Origin: Photorhabdus laumondii subsp. laumondii
Lineage (GTDB): Bacteria > Pseudomonadota > Gammaproteobacteria > Enterobacterales > Enterobacteriaceae
DNA: 64,000 bases
NCBI RefSeq assembly: GCF_003343245.1
Contig: NZ_CP024901.1
Span: 1,922,001-1,986,000 of the forward strand
Reading direction: 5' to 3'
The notes below the pieces were generated by a model that was not told the origin of the DNA, made no database searches, and was given only the letters and a program-made list of their open reading frames with translations. Numbering within the stretch: position 1 is the first letter of the stretch; every line of letters starts with the position of its first letter. Positions 1-10,051 of the stretch are shown here, one piece after another. A program made the translations under genes and the position numbers.

Positions 1-207
1 CATAGCGTTGGAGTTAAAATTTAAGTTTTGATTATCCATATAATTTTCCAATTAATGTGTTGATGCATGATATTTAAAGTCACCGGCTTGACTTTATCTC
101 GTAAGATACAGTCAGATTGAGAGATTAGGTAAATATATTATATTAATTCTATTGTTCAACAAGCATTAAATATAAGTAACGACCAGAAAAGATAAATAAT
201 TTCCCTT

Positions 208-1284
208 GGATTCACATAATAAGTGCAACATCGTTAATCTGGAAGTAAACATGTTCGTATTCCTTTAAATAATTCATTCGGTGTTTTCCCACCCCGTGTT
301 TTTCGAGGACGATTATTTAATCGGTTTACCACAAAATTTATTTCCTGATCAGAGATTTCATTAAAATTGGTTCCCTTTGGAAAGTATTGTCTGATTAACC
401 CATTGATATTCTCATTGATCCCTCTTTCCCAAGGCGAATAAGGGTGAGCAAAGTAAATTTGGGTTTCTAATTCTTCACCGATGATTTCATGATCTGCGAA
501 CTCCAAACCGTTATCGAACGTGATGGTCTTAACCTTTTGTTTTAACGGGTATAATACTTTCACTGCTGCTTTCGCGACTTCTGATGCCTGCTTGCTATCA
601 AGTTTAACGATAATTGTATACAGCGTCTTGCGGTCAACCAATGTTAATAAGACACTTTTTTTATCTTTCCCTATTATCGTATCTCCTTCCCAGTCCCCAA
701 TACGTTCTTTTTTATCAACAATTTCCGGGCGTTCATCAATACTGACCCGATTTTTAATTTTACCTCTTCTTTCATAGCGACCATAGCGTTTGCGATAGGG
801 TTTTCTGGCTATTCGCAGATGTTGCCATAAATCACCCCCCTCTCTTTTATCTTGATAAATCAGTCTATAAATCGTCTCATGATGCAAAGATATCCCTTTA
901 TGTTGCTTCAAATAATCAGCCACCTGTTCAGGGCTTAAATCTTTCCAAATTAACCGTTTTATCCATCTTTTTACTTCCGGCGTTATTTTCACGGCCTTTT
1001 TAGCAAAATGACGACGCGCCAATACCTTCAAATGAGCCTGTTCAGGGCAGTATGTCTGGACTTCTTGATTTCTCTTCAATTCTCTGCTGATGGTCGATGG
1101 GCTTCGCTTAAGTGACTTCGCAATAAAAAGCTGTGAAAAACCCGCTTCTCTTAAACTGGAAATCTGGTATCTTTCTGTTTCGGTCAGTTGTGTATAGGCC
1201 ATAGTGCATTTTCCTTTGGCGAGAAAGATGCCTACTATAGCAACTGACCGCCCTTCTGAAAAATTGCACTTATTAGTCGAATCC
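208..1284 (-). mobile_element. IS30-family insertion sequence
   Basis: Complete element with a single transposase gene. The two ends are imperfect inverted repeats of about 21 bp: the left end starts GGATTCACATAATAAGTGC and the right end, read on the minus strand, starts GGATTCGACTAATAAGTGC. I could not define a clear target duplication. The transposase reads on the minus strand and ends about 25 bp inside the left repeat. Confidence 0.8.
234..1202 (-). CDS. IS30 family transposase
   Basis: 322 residues, the usual size for an IS30-type DDE transposase. The N-terminus has the helix-turn-helix typical of the family (LTETERYQI, then SPSTISRELKRN around residues 34-45). The C-terminal half carries the DDE core: GDWEGDTIIG with the first Asp near 174, DNGLEF with the second Asp, and the Glu in SPWERGINENINGLIRQ. 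The gene appears intact and lies between matched terminal inverted repeats, so the element may be active. It catalyses transposition of its own IS and says nothing about neighbouring functions. Confidence 0.93.
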   Translation of the reverse strand: MAYTQLTETERYQISSLREAGFSQLFIAKSLKRSPSTISRELKRNQEVQTYCPEQAHLKVLARRHFAKKAVKITPEVKRWIKRLIWKDLSPEQVADYLKQHKGISLHHETIYRLIYQDKREGGDLWQHLRIARKPYRKRYGRYERRGKIKNRVSIDERPEIVDKKERIGDWEGDTIIGKDKKSVLLTLVDRKTLYTIIVKLDSKQASEVAKAAVKVLYPLKQKVKTITFDNGLEFADHEIIGEELETQIYFAHPYSPWERGINENINGLIRQYFPKGTNFNEISDQEINFVVNRLNNRPRKTRGGKTPNELFKGIRTCLLPD

Positions 1285-1496
1285 GCCTCCTACAAAGTAT
1301 TGCTAAGTGTTTTTAATTTTATCAAATTGATAATAATTGTAATAAAGTGTTTCAATGTTAACTGACGGCTGAATTTAATTAACTTCTACCCCATGTAATC
1401 GGAATAATTTTAATTCCATTGAGTGTTTTTTTCTGTAGAATGAAAAGCACTACTAATAGTTAGTAGTTGGCATTTTAACGCTGAGAAGGAGCATAT

Positions 1497-2035
1497 ATGT
1501 CAGGCTTAGTGCCTATCCCAATAGGCGTAATTGTTGTAGGCCATTCTTATCAATGGACAGTGAACACGGACAGCGCGGAAAAACCGGAGCGTACACGTAG
1601 TACGTGAGGATTTTGAGCACTGCCTAGGTTCGCTCTTTATGGCAAAGAAGGGCAAATAAAATAGCCCTATTGGGATAGGCCGTTAATCTATTTAACTTTA
1701 AAGGGCTATAAGCAGGGCTTGATATCGGCAGGTTGTTCGTCGATAGATTCAATAGGAAATAAAGGCCAATTAGATCATACAGACCAGATATTCATATATA
1801 ATCTCAATCATTCTTTAACTTGGGATCAGCATGTCAAGCACCATCCCATAACATTTAAAAAACCTGTTGATAAATCGTCACCGCTTTTGGGAATAGCGAT
1901 GTCAGAAAATGAAGTATTGGACGGTATGTTTGGTACTGTTATCCAAGTATCCTCTGGCGGAAGGGTTTCTTTCGTAAAATTCATCTAAAGCATCCATAAT
2001 GAGTAACCTGTTGTTTGGAATTTAGCTTAAAATAG
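1497..2035 (+). pseudogene. hcp-like type VI secretion gene, disrupted
   Basis: An ATG at 1497 preceded by GAGAAGGAG begins M-S-G-L. The frame is broken by the 174-bp repeat element and resumes at 1683 as I-Y-L-T-L-K-G, then KQGLISAGCSSIDSIG, DQIFIYNLNHSL and PVDKSSPLL. This is the pattern of Hcp, the hexameric tube protein of type VI secretion. Removing the element and one TTA copy restores MSGLIY in frame. A second lesion is an in-frame TAA at about 1986 near where Hcp would continue for roughly 60 residues; beyond it the reading is degenerate. An open frame starting at 1719 covers only the middle. Family call from memory of Hcp sequences; the gene is surely non-functional. Confidence 0.75.
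1509..1682 (+). mobile_element. MITE-like element, copy 1, TTA target duplication
   Basis: Non-coding element with perfect 15-bp inverted ends GCCTATCCCAATAGG / CCTATTGGGATAGGC (1511-1680), plus two less conserved outer bases on each side. It is flanked by TTA at 1506-1508 and 1683-1685. It interrupts an hcp-like gene after codon 4. The interior holds the palindrome CACGTAGTACGTG. A near-identical copy lies inverted at 22399-22572 and a decayed one at about 28889-29120. A 3-bp TNA duplication is known for some IS5-family subgroups, so that is a possible parent, which is inference. Confidence 0.85.
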
Positions 2036-2465
2036 TGTTATGAACTAAAAATATACAATTAAAATTATAAGTCAAGGTTTGTTTTCACTTGTAAGGATAC
2101 TTTTTTAGCGTGTTTTAAGACGTAGGGTTTTAGCAAAATCCATTGTAAATTTTTCTTCTAATGAGAGTGGCAATTATTATGTGAGTCCAAGATTAACAGA
2201 AATATAAATAATCGATATTTTGATAACGGGATTATTATTATTCGAATACAAGTTAAAAACTCATTTAAATAAATGGCTTTCATTGAATGGTTGTTGTAAA
2301 TATAATGTTTTCTCTTTTTTTCTTTTCTGATATTTGGTTCTTTAGGCTCTTCTATTAATGCATTCGGTAAAGATTTGCCTGAGAAAATATGGGAAGATGT
2401 TTTTTGTAGCTTGGTAGAAATACTATAAATGGTAATGACTAACTAATAATACAGAGAAACAGATT
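2036..2465. other. AT-rich intergenic region with a possible gene remnant
   Basis: About 430 bp without a convincing gene. At about 2330-2427 one frame reads FLIFGSLGSSINAFGKDLP followed by EKIWEDVFCSLVEIL and a stop, like the end of a signal peptide plus a short mature part. It has no usable start in frame; an ATG near 2304 would need a frameshift in the T-rich run. Probably a remnant of a small secreted protein. Confidence 0.35.
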
Positions 2466-3404
2466 GTGGCAAAGAAAGAAAAACGGCCTCACCATGACGG
2501 ATTATTTAAATATTTTTTAACGCAGCCTGAAACGGCCAGAGAGTTTCTATCCCTTTATTTGCCCGAAGAAATCCAGTTGTTGTGTGATTTAGCCACATTG
2601 AAACTGGAGCCCGGCAGTTTTGTGGATGAGCATTTACGTCAACTGCACAGTGATGTGTTGTACTCGGTCGAAACGGCCCGGGGACAGGGCTATATCTATT
2701 GCCTGATTGAACATCAGTCCACCCCTGACCCGTTAATGGCCTGGCGGCTGATGTATTATGCCATGTTAGCCATGGCGGCTCACCTGAAAAAAGGCCATAC
2801 TGAACTCCCGTTGGTGGCACCTCTGCTGTTTTATCATGGTGAGATTCGGCCGTATCCTTACTCAAACCGGTGGCTGGATTGTTTCACGCTCCCCGAACAG
2901 GCGGCTCGCTTATACCGTCAGGCGTTTCCGTTGGTGGACGTCAGTGTGCTCAGCGATGAAGAGATCCTGACGCATAAAGGGGTTGCCCTGATGGAGCTGG
3001 TGCAAAAACATATTCGCTGTCGGGATATGCAGGAATGGCTCCTCCAATTGGTGGAACTCTTGAATGCAGGGTATAATACAACCGAGCAGCTCAATGTGGT
3101 GTTACTCTATATTTTACTGAATGGACATACGCTGGATCTCTCACATTTTGTCCATCAACTGATTGAACAATCTCCGGAGCATGAAACGATGTTGATGACT
3201 ATTGCAGAACAGCTTGAACAAAAAGGGCTTGAGCGAGGTATCAAGCAAGGTATTGAGCTAGGTCGAGAGGAAGGTCGAGAAGAAGGCCGAGAGGAAGGTA
3301 AACTGGAAACGGCTTGTGCCTTATTACGGCATGGCGTGAGTTTGGACATTATTGTCACCAGTACCGGCCTGAGCCGGGATAAAATCGAAGCGTTAAAGCA
3401 TTAA
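2466..3404 (+). CDS. Rpn family recombination-promoting nuclease / putative transposase (YhgA-like)
   Basis: 312 residues. The N-terminus (HHDGLFKYFLTQPETAREFL) and the block SDVLYSVET...YIYCLIEHQS (about residues 60-90) match the YhgA/Rpn family, PD-(D/E)XK-type nucleases linked in E. coli to RecA-independent recombination. The acidic residues of SDVLYS and IEHQS are the probable metal ligands. The C-terminus has a short charged repeat (GREEGREEGREEGK), common in this family and prone to slippage. Start is a GTG at 2466 with a weak upstream purine stretch. A paralogue with a different tail repeat lies at 41084-42046. A terminator follows directly. Confidence 0.88.
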   Translation: MAKKEKRPHHDGLFKYFLTQPETAREFLSLYLPEEIQLLCDLATLKLEPGSFVDEHLRQLHSDVLYSVETARGQGYIYCLIEHQSTPDPLMAWRLMYYAMLAMAAHLKKGHTELPLVAPLLFYHGEIRPYPYSNRWLDCFTLPEQAARLYRQAFPLVDVSVLSDEEILTHKGVALMELVQKHIRCRDMQEWLLQLVELLNAGYNTTEQLNVVLLYILLNGHTLDLSHFVHQLIEQSPEHETMLMTIAEQLEQKGLERGIKQGIELGREEGREEGREEGKLETACALLRHGVSLDIIVTSTGLSRDKIEALKH

Positions 3405-3428
3405 ATTAATCTCCTCTTTCACAGCAAA

Positions 3429-3458
3429 ATGCCGATATTCAAGTTCGGCATTTTTGTT
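3429..3458 (+). terminator. Rho-independent terminator after the Rpn gene
   Basis: ATGCCGA, a short loop, TCGGCAT, then a T-rich run (TTTTTGTT). It lies about 25 bp after the stop codon on the same strand. Confidence 0.7.
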
Positions 3459-3820
3459 CTTATTCAGGATGATGGTTATACAAGGGATTTTTACGTTTGC
3501 CCGGCGAAGCTGAAACCTATCAGACGGAAGCAGCTTTATAGGGGCCATAAGAGCATGGGGAACGCGATTAAGTGAGTTGTTTGCGGAAACAAATAACTCG
3601 TTCTGTTTCGTCAAAACCTCAATGTTCATGTGCCTGATGTGACCTTTTATTACTGATTTTGGCATCCGAACAGAGTTCGTGAACCCCTTTGTTGTAAGGT
3701 ATCAAAGCTTAAAAATTCTAGTACCGGGGAACTTGCCACATAATGCAATGATTAAAAGCCATTGATATTCTGAAGGTGTTATTGCGACTTTATTTCAGAG
3801 ATAAAAGTTAAATAATTTAA
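3459..3820. other. intergenic region, no recognisable gene
   Basis: About 360 bp between the Rpn terminator and the pflA stop. A 90-codon minus-strand frame crosses it, but it also runs through the terminator hairpin, has no ribosome binding site I can defend, and resembles nothing I know. I see no RNA gene or repeat. Confidence 0.4.
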
Positions 3821-4561
3821 TTAATAGATAACCTTATGACCATAACTTTCCAAAATGTTTTTCACTCTCTCCATAGTCTCTTTTGCAGGCGGTTTTACAC
3901 CTTCCAACTGATATTTTTCCCCCATAGTCGTCCATTTATGTTTACCCAGTTCGTGATAAGGCAGAAGTTCTATTTTTTCAATATTTTTCATATCGTTGGT
4001 AAATTCACCTAGCTTATGAGCGGACTCATTATCATCGGACCAGCCGGGAACTACAACGTAACGGATCCAAGTTTTCTGGTTACGTTTAGCCAGATAGCGG
4101 GCAAACTCCAAGGTGCGATGATTGGAGACACCGACTAATTTCTGATGAATCTCATCATTAAGTTGCTTCAAATCGAGCATAACGAGATCTGTTGCATCCA
4201 TCAATTCATCAATAACTGGACCATAGCGGCGGACAAATCCATTAGTGTCAAGACAAGTATGAATACCTTCGGCATGACAGGCTCGGAACCAGTCACGTAC
4301 AAATTCAGCTTGAAGAACGGCTTCACCACCCGATGCAGTAACCCCGCCACCGGATGCGTTCATAAAATGACGATAGGCTGTTGCTTCTTTTATCAATTCT
4401 TCAACGGTCACGTCTTTGCCGCCGTGGGTATCCCATGTGTCGCGGTTATGGCAATAGAGACAACGCATCAGGCAACCTTGAAAGAAAACAATAAACCGGA
4501 TACCGGGGCCATCAACGGTGCCACAGGATTCGAAAGAGTGGATACGACCAAGTACGGACAT
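3821..4561 (-). CDS. pflA: pyruvate formate-lyase 1-activating enzyme
   Basis: 246 residues. Radical-SAM enzyme that generates the glycyl radical on PflB by hydrogen abstraction with 5'-deoxyadenosyl radical, in the cytoplasm under anaerobiosis. The cluster motif C-x3-C-x2-C is at Cys30, Cys34 and Cys37 in [11 protein letters not shown]. The N-terminus [20 protein letters not shown] is that of the enterobacterial enzyme. I chose the ATG at 4561 rather than the longer open frame to 4630 because it matches family length and has GGAG about 10 bp upstream. It follows pflB by about 70 bp on the same strand, so the two are probably co-transcribed in part. Confidence 0.96.
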   Translation of the reverse strand: MSVLGRIHSFESCGTVDGPGIRFIVFFQGCLMRCLYCHNRDTWDTHGGKDVTVEELIKEATAYRHFMNASGGGVTASGGEAVLQAEFVRDWFRACHAEGIHTCLDTNGFVRRYGPVIDELMDATDLVMLDLKQLNDEIHQKLVGVSNHRTLEFARYLAKRNQKTWIRYVVVPGWSDDNESAHKLGEFTNDMKNIEKIELLPYHELGKHKWTTMGEKYQLEGVKPPAKETMERVKNILESYGHKVIY

Positions 4562-4634
4562 AACAGGTTTACTCCAAAACTGGCAGGATAAACGAATAGA
4601 GGCCCTAAAATTCAGGGCCTGTGCTAACAAATTA

Positions 4635-6917
4635 TTACATAGATTGGGTGAAAGTACGGGTAATTACATCCTGTTGTTGCTCTTTAGTCAGTGAGTTGAA
4701 ACGTACGGCATAACCTGATACCCGGATAGTGAGTTGAGGATATTTTTCAGGGTCTTCCATGGCATCAAGCAGCATGTCACGGTTCATCACATTGACGTTC
4801 AAATGCTGACCACCTTCAATTTCTGCTTCATGGTGGAAATAACCATCCAGCAAACCAGCCAGATTAGTTTTGCGTGTTTCATCATCTTTGCCTAACGCGT
4901 TTGGTACGATAGAGAAGGTATAAGAGATACCATCTTTTGCATAGGCGAAGGGCAATTTAGCCACAGAAGTCAATGAGGCGACGGCACCTTTTTGATCGCG
5001 ACCATGCATTGGATTGGCACCGGGTCCAAATGGTGCGCCAGCACGACGTCCGTCAGGGGTGTTACCGGTTTTCTTACCATATACCACGTTAGAAGTGATG
5101 GTCAGAACGGATTGTGTCGGTACCGCGTTGCGATAAGTATTCAGTTTCTGGATTTTTTTCATGAAACGTTCAACCAAATCACAGGCGATATCATCAACAC
5201 GCGAGTCGTTGTTACCGAATTGTGGATATTCACCTTCAATCTTGAAATCAACCGCTAAACCATCCTCATCACGGATCGGTGTCACTTTGGCATACTTGAT
5301 GGCAGACAATGAGTCAGCAGCGACAGACAGACCGGCAATGCCACAGGCCATAGTACGGTAAACATCACGGTCGTGCAGTGCCATCAGTGCCGCTTCATAG
5401 CTATACTTATCATGCATATAGTGAATGATGTTTAGTGCAGTAACATACTGTTTTGCCAGCCAATCCATAAAGTGATCCATGCGGGCCATAACCTTGTCGT
5501 AATCCAGCACTTCATCTTTTATTGGCTCTTCTTTCGGGCCAACCTGCATTTTCAGCTTTTCATCTACACCGCCGTTAATGGCGTACAGCATCGTTTTAGC
5601 CAGATTTGCGCGAGCACCGAAGAATTGCATCTGTTTACCCACAATCATAGGGCTGACGCAACAAGCAATAGCGTAATCATCGTTGTTGAAGTCAGGGCGC
5701 ATCAAATCATCGTTCTCATATTGCAAAGATGAGGTATCGATGGAAACTTTTGCCGCGAATTTTTTGAAATTTGTCGGCAGTTTTTCGGACCATAGGATGG
5801 TCATATTGGGTTCTGGTGATGGGCCCATTGTGTATAGGGTGTTCAGGAAACGGAAACTATTTTTAGTCACCAGCGTGCGACCATCTATCCCCATACCTGC
5901 CAGCGATTCTGTTGCCCAGATTGGGTCACCGGAAAATAGTTCATCATATTCAGGGGTACGCAGGAAACGAACCATACGTAATTTCATCACCAGATGGTCA
6001 ATTAATTCCTGAGCTTCAACTTCTGTCAGCTTACCCGCTTTCAGGTCACGTTCGATGTAGATATCCAGGAAACTGGAAACGCGACCGAAGGACATTGCGG
6101 CACCATTTTGAGACTTAACCGCCGCCAGATAAGCGAAATAAGTCCACTGTATTGCTTCCTTAGCGTCAGTGGCGGGGCCAGAGATATCATAGCCGTATTT
6201 AGCCGCCATCTCTTTAATTTGGCTCAGAGCGCGGTGCTGTTCAGCGATTTCTTCACGCAATTGAATAGTCATTGCCAGATCTTCACCGTTTTCCAGCTTT
6301 TCCTGCAATGAATTGAACTGAGCTAATTTATCATCACGCAAGAAATCGATACCGTATACTGCAACACGACGGTAGTCACCAATAATGCGACCACGGCCAT
6401 AGGCATCAGGCAGACCTGTCAGAACACCAGATTTTCGGCATTTAAGAATATCTGGTGTGTAAACATCGAAAACGCCTTGATTATGCGTTTTGCGGTATTC
6501 AGTGAAAATCTGTTTCAATTTAGGATCGAGTTCACGACCATAAACTTTACATGAGCCTTCCACCATTTTGATGCCACCAAATGGGATTAGGGCACGTTTT
6601 AATGGAGCTTCCGTTTGCAGGCCAACAATGGTTTCCAGATCTTTTTCGATATAACCTGCGTCGTGGGAGGTAATAGTAGCAGCAACATCAGTATCAAAAT
6701 CAACTGGCGCATGAGTGCGGTTTTCGATTTTGATACCTTCCATGACTTTTTCCCATAAGGTATCGGTCGCTTTTGTCGCACCTGACAGGAAAGATTCATC
6801 ACCCTCATATGGCGTATAGTTTTTTTGGATGAAGTCACGAACATTGACTTCGCTTTGCCAATCACCTTGGTTAAAATCTTGCCATGCTACAGAGAACTTT
6901 TTATTTAATTCAGTCAT
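4635..6917 (-). CDS. pflB: formate C-acetyltransferase (pyruvate formate-lyase)
   Basis: 760 residues, the same length as the E. coli enzyme. It converts pyruvate and CoA to acetyl-CoA and formate during anaerobic growth. The adjacent catalytic cysteines are in IACCVSPM (about residues 417-424) and the radical glycine is Gly735 in VSGYAVRF near the C-terminus. The start MTELNKKF has AAGGTAG upstream. It lies 55 bp after focA and before pflA, the conserved focA-pflB-pflA arrangement. Expression in relatives depends on FNR and ArcA; an FNR-like box lies upstream of focA here. Confidence 0.97.
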   Translation of the reverse strand: MTELNKKFSVAWQDFNQGDWQSEVNVRDFIQKNYTPYEGDESFLSGATKATDTLWEKVMEGIKIENRTHAPVDFDTDVAATITSHDAGYIEKDLETIVGLQTEAPLKRALIPFGGIKMVEGSCKVYGRELDPKLKQIFTEYRKTHNQGVFDVYTPDILKCRKSGVLTGLPDAYGRGRIIGDYRRVAVYGIDFLRDDKLAQFNSLQEKLENGEDLAMTIQLREEIAEQHRALSQIKEMAAKYGYDISGPATDAKEAIQWTYFAYLAAVKSQNGAAMSFGRVSSFLDIYIERDLKAGKLTEVEAQELIDHLVMKLRMVRFLRTPEYDELFSGDPIWATESLAGMGIDGRTLVTKNSFRFLNTLYTMGPSPEPNMTILWSEKLPTNFKKFAAKVSIDTSSLQYENDDLMRPDFNNDDYAIACCVSPMIVGKQMQFFGARANLAKTMLYAINGGVDEKLKMQVGPKEEPIKDEVLDYDKVMARMDHFMDWLAKQYVTALNIIHYMHDKYSYEAALMALHDRDVYRTMACGIAGLSVAADSLSAIKYAKVTPIRDEDGLAVDFKIEGEYPQFGNNDSRVDDIACDLVERFMKKIQKLNTYRNAVPTQSVLTITSNVVYGKKTGNTPDGRRAGAPFGPGANPMHGRDQKGAVASLTSVAKLPFAYAKDGISYTFSIVPNALGKDDETRKTNLAGLLDGYFHHEAEIEGGQHLNVNVMNRDMLLDAMEDPEKYPQLTIRVSGYAVRFNSLTKEQQQDVITRTFTQSM

Positions 6918-6972
6918 GATACTTCTACCTTTGTAATAATCGAACTTTTAAGAAATCAGGCGAGAGAGCTAA

Positions 6973-7830
6973 TTAATGTTTTTGCTCACTACGCAGATAA
7001 ATTGACCAGTAAGTTAAACCCACCAAAATAGCGCCACCGATAATGTTACCAATAGTGACTGGAATTAAATTGTTAGTAATAAAGTGTGAAATGGTGAGTT
7101 GAGAAAATTGTTCAGGTGTTGCTCCCACGTTAATCCAAAATTCAGTTGGTGCGAAATGCTTAATAGCAATGCTAAGTGGGATTAAAAACATATTCGCAAT
7201 ACTGTGCTCAAAGCCGCTGGCAACGAACATACTTACTGGCAAAATCATGACGAATATTTTGTCCATTAAACTACGTCCGGCATAACTCATCCAAACAGCG
7301 AGACAAACCATTAAATTGGCGAGAATGCCTAAAAATAGCGCTTCAATAAAAGAGTGGTGTATTTTATGGTTTGCTGTTTGCAAGACATTCAGGCCCCATA
7401 ATCCATCGGCAACATGGTATTGACCAGCAAACCAGATAATGGCGACGAAAAATAGTGCGCCAATCAAATTACCAAAATAAACGTTAATCCAGTTTATCAT
7501 CATTTGATACCAGGTTATACGCCCGGTGGCTTTGGAAATAATCGTTAACACAGTGGAAGTAAATAAATCTGCTCCGCAAACGACGACTAACATTAATCCA
7601 AGGGAAAAACAGATGCCGCCAACTAATTTAGCTAGCCCATAAGGGACAGATGTGGTTCCTGTAGTCGCGGTAATATAAAAGACGAATGCAATGGAAATAA
7701 AAATCCCGGCAGTTATTGCTGACAGATAGGTAATGGCAACAGGTTTAGTCGTTTTATAAACACCAATGTCATTGGCGATTTGTGTCATTATCGCAGGGGG
7801 TAATAGGTTAAAGGGGGTGTCAGCTTTCAT
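6973..7830 (-). CDS. focA: formate channel FocA
   Basis: 285 residues, equal to E. coli FocA. Pentameric inner-membrane formate/nitrite-family channel moving formate made by PflB. Six hydrophobic segments are visible, the first around TYLSAITAGIFISIAFVFY. The region SGFEHSIANMF contains the conserved pore histidine. It is the first gene of the focA-pflB-pflA unit. The start MKADTPFNLLPPA matches the family, with an AGAG-type ribosome site upstream. Confidence 0.96.
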   Translation of the reverse strand: MKADTPFNLLPPAIMTQIANDIGVYKTTKPVAITYLSAITAGIFISIAFVFYITATTGTTSVPYGLAKLVGGICFSLGLMLVVVCGADLFTSTVLTIISKATGRITWYQMMINWINVYFGNLIGALFFVAIIWFAGQYHVADGLWGLNVLQTANHKIHHSFIEALFLGILANLMVCLAVWMSYAGRSLMDKIFVMILPVSMFVASGFEHSIANMFLIPLSIAIKHFAPTEFWINVGATPEQFSQLTISHFITNNLIPVTIGNIIGGAILVGLTYWSIYLRSEQKH

Positions 7831-8149
7831 ACCAACATTCTCTTTATCATTAATAAGTTACGGTACGTAATGATAGTAACAAAGGCGTGAAGGGGAGAAT
7901 TTGATATAGATCATAATTCCCTAAGAGTGGACTCTGTTTTGGGGAGTGAAAACGGTTTAAATTCAATTTAACCTATTGATTTTAATAAAATAAAAAAATT
8001 TTAAAAATTATAATATTTTTTTATTTAACCCATTAGTAGGACGTTTAGTAAGTAAAATTACAGGTCAAATTGTTGTTTATTTGTTGTTGCAAATAAATTT
8101 AATTTAACCTGGATTTTACTTTTAATTATGAATTGTCTTTTCTACAATT
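7831..8149. other. focA upstream regulatory region
   Basis: 319 bp between the focA start and the ycaO stop, very AT-rich from about 7970 to 8110. It should hold the fermentation-responsive promoters of focA-pflB. Only the FNR-like box is clear to me; I did not assign -10/-35 elements. Confidence 0.5.
7901..7914 (-). promoter_or_regulatory. FNR-like binding site upstream of focA
   Basis: TTGATATAGATCAT matches the FNR consensus TTGAT-N4-ATCAA with one mismatch at the last base. It lies 71 bp before the focA start codon, consistent with anaerobic activation known for focA-pflB in enterobacteria. Confidence 0.6.
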
Positions 8150-9913
8150 TTATTTTGTGTTCCAGAAATCGCATTTTGCTTTTTGCAGCTTCTCATAAGC
8201 AGCCAATAAAGCCTGATGAGCGGGCAGTGATTTTAAATCTGCATCGACTGACCACAGACCATAAAAACAGTGTTCACCAGAAATAGCTGCTGATGCTGCT
8301 TCAACAGCATCTTGCCCATACATTTTTATGAATGCTTGATAATATTGTGCAGGCGCTTTATTCGCTTCCAGAGCAAGTAAAAGCAGTGTTTGCAAACAGC
8401 GATAATAATTAGCGCGTTCGGCCGTAAAGATTGAGGTGTTAAAATCTTGGGTCCATTCTACCCAAATTAAAGCCTGCTCCAAATCACCGCCCGCCAGCGC
8501 CAACATGGATTTCAGCTCACCAATTCGTAAATTGCTCCAGCCATTATCTTTACCTACCGCAATGCCAAGTAACTCACGGATACGGGTAAAATCGTCCAAA
8601 CCTTCTTCATCTAATTGCTCAATCAGCGCCAGATATTCTTCGGCTTGCCACTGGCTATCCGGTAATGCTAATAAAGCTTCCCGCAGATGGATTCCCATCG
8701 TGTTATTAGCAAGATGTAAATCTTCCACAGGATAAATATCAGACATTCCCGGAACCAAAATACGGCAGGCATAAACACCAAGGTGCTCGTAGTCAGCAAT
8801 ATAAACTTCGGCATCCAATTGTTTGAAGATAGCCATCAAAGTGGCGAATTCTTCTTCGGTCGTGCCGCTGAAACTCCAGTCAGCGAACGCATAATCAGCA
8901 TCTTGTTTGAATAAATCCCAACTGATTAAACCGCTCGAATCGATAAAGTGAGTTTCCAGATTAGTATGTTCTGCCACTTCTTCATTATCAAAAGTCGGCG
9001 CATTGAACACATCCAGATCTTTCAAACTGCGTCCTTGTAATAATTCGGTCACAGTACGTTCCAGTGCTACACCAAATTCAGGATGTGCACCAAAAGAGGC
9101 GAAACAAGTCCCGTTATTAGGATTAAACAGCACGACGCAAATAACCGGGAACTGCCCACTGAGAGAGGCGTCATAACAATAGAGTGGGAAACCTTCATCT
9201 TGTAATTTGCTGACTGCGGCAACAACGTCGGGATAACGATTCATCACTTCCTGGGGAATTTCTGGCAGGCTGATGCCTTCGGCGATAATACGATTTTTCA
9301 CATAGCGTTCAAAAACTTCAGATAATCCCTGAACTCTGGCTTCATTCATCGTGTTGCCGGCTGACATACCATTGGAAACATAAAGATTGCCAATAATATT
9401 CATCGGAATATAGACGGTATGATGATCAGATTGACGAGTAAACGGCAGTGAGCAGATACCACGCTCTTCATTACCTGACTGCAAATCGACTAACTGACTG
9501 GCGCATAACTCATTTTCAGGATTATAAAATTGGTGTAACCGGTCATCCAGAATGCCTGCTGGCAAAGAATTATCGTCCGGTAAAGCAAACCATTTTTCAT
9601 TCGGATAATGGACAAAATCACCGTTAGCGATAGCTTCGCCTAAATAGAAGTCAGCAAAAAAATAGTTGGTTGACAGGCGTTCAAAATACTCCCCTAAAGC
9701 AGAAGCTAAAGCGGCTTTTTTGCTAGCACCTTTGCCGTTGGTAAAACAGAGAGGACAATCGCGGTCACGGATATGAACCGACCAGACATGAGGAACCGGA
9801 TTCAGCCATGAGGCTTCTTCGATATTAAAACCAAGATGTTGCAGTTTTTGCTGAAAACGGTTGATTGAATCTTCCAGTGCGGCATCTTTGCCGGGAATAA
9901 AGGTTTGCATCAT
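8150..9913 (-). CDS. ycaO: YcaO protein, RimO-associated ribosomal protein S12 methylthiolation factor
   Basis: About 587 residues from the start chosen. YcaO-domain ATP-dependent cyclodehydratase-like protein; the E. coli member assists RimO in beta-methylthiolation of ribosomal protein S12. Family blocks are present: TNGKGASKKAALASALGEYFER (split here only by my reading), NGMSAGNT and EARVQGLSEVFERY, the ATP-binding core, then a C-terminal tetratricopeptide-like region. The open frame extends to a GTG at 9922; I prefer an ATG at 9913 because QTFIPGKDAALEDSI aligns with the family start, though no strong ribosome site decides it. It stands alone between focA and divergent ansB. Confidence 0.9.
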   Translation of the reverse strand: MMQTFIPGKDAALEDSINRFQQKLQHLGFNIEEASWLNPVPHVWSVHIRDRDCPLCFTNGKGASKKAALASALGEYFERLSTNYFFADFYLGEAIANGDFVHYPNEKWFALPDDNSLPAGILDDRLHQFYNPENELCASQLVDLQSGNEERGICSLPFTRQSDHHTVYIPMNIIGNLYVSNGMSAGNTMNEARVQGLSEVFERYVKNRIIAEGISLPEIPQEVMNRYPDVVAAVSKLQDEGFPLYCYDASLSGQFPVICVVLFNPNNGTCFASFGAHPEFGVALERTVTELLQGRSLKDLDVFNAPTFDNEEVAEHTNLETHFIDSSGLISWDLFKQDADYAFADWSFSGTTEEEFATLMAIFKQLDAEVYIADYEHLGVYACRILVPGMSDIYPVEDLHLANNTMGIHLREALLALPDSQWQAEEYLALIEQLDEEGLDDFTRIRELLGIAVGKDNGWSNLRIGELKSMLALAGGDLEQALIWVEWTQDFNTSIFTAERANYYRCLQTLLLLALEANKAPAQYYQAFIKMYGQDAVEAASAAISGEHCFYGLWSVDADLKSLPAHQALLAAYEKLQKAKCDFWNTK

Positions 9914-10051
9914 GGTATTCACTTATGAGTGCTCGTTATGGGGCGCTCATCATACGAGTTTTTTTTCAGTAGCTAAAGTCTGGTATGTATCACAGATTTA
10001 TTGTTATCATCATCCATAATTTAACAGGATATTTTTTATTAAGGAAGAAGC

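Noticed and set aside
1719..1988. Intact 89-residue gene starting with TTG
   Set aside because: The frame continues upstream to the MITE and is the middle of a broken hcp; no ribosome site before the TTG.
3393..3665. 90-codon minus-strand frame downstream of the Rpn gene
   Set aside because: It runs through the Rpn terminator hairpin and the gene's stop region, lacks a ribosome site and matches no family I know.
4145..4591. 148-codon plus-strand frame inside pflA
   Set aside because: Antisense to a highly conserved gene; composition follows pflA codon positions.
9965..10045. CRP and FNR sites upstream of ansB
   Set aside because: Only isolated half-sites (TATCACA, TTATCATC) are visible; spacing does not fit either consensus.
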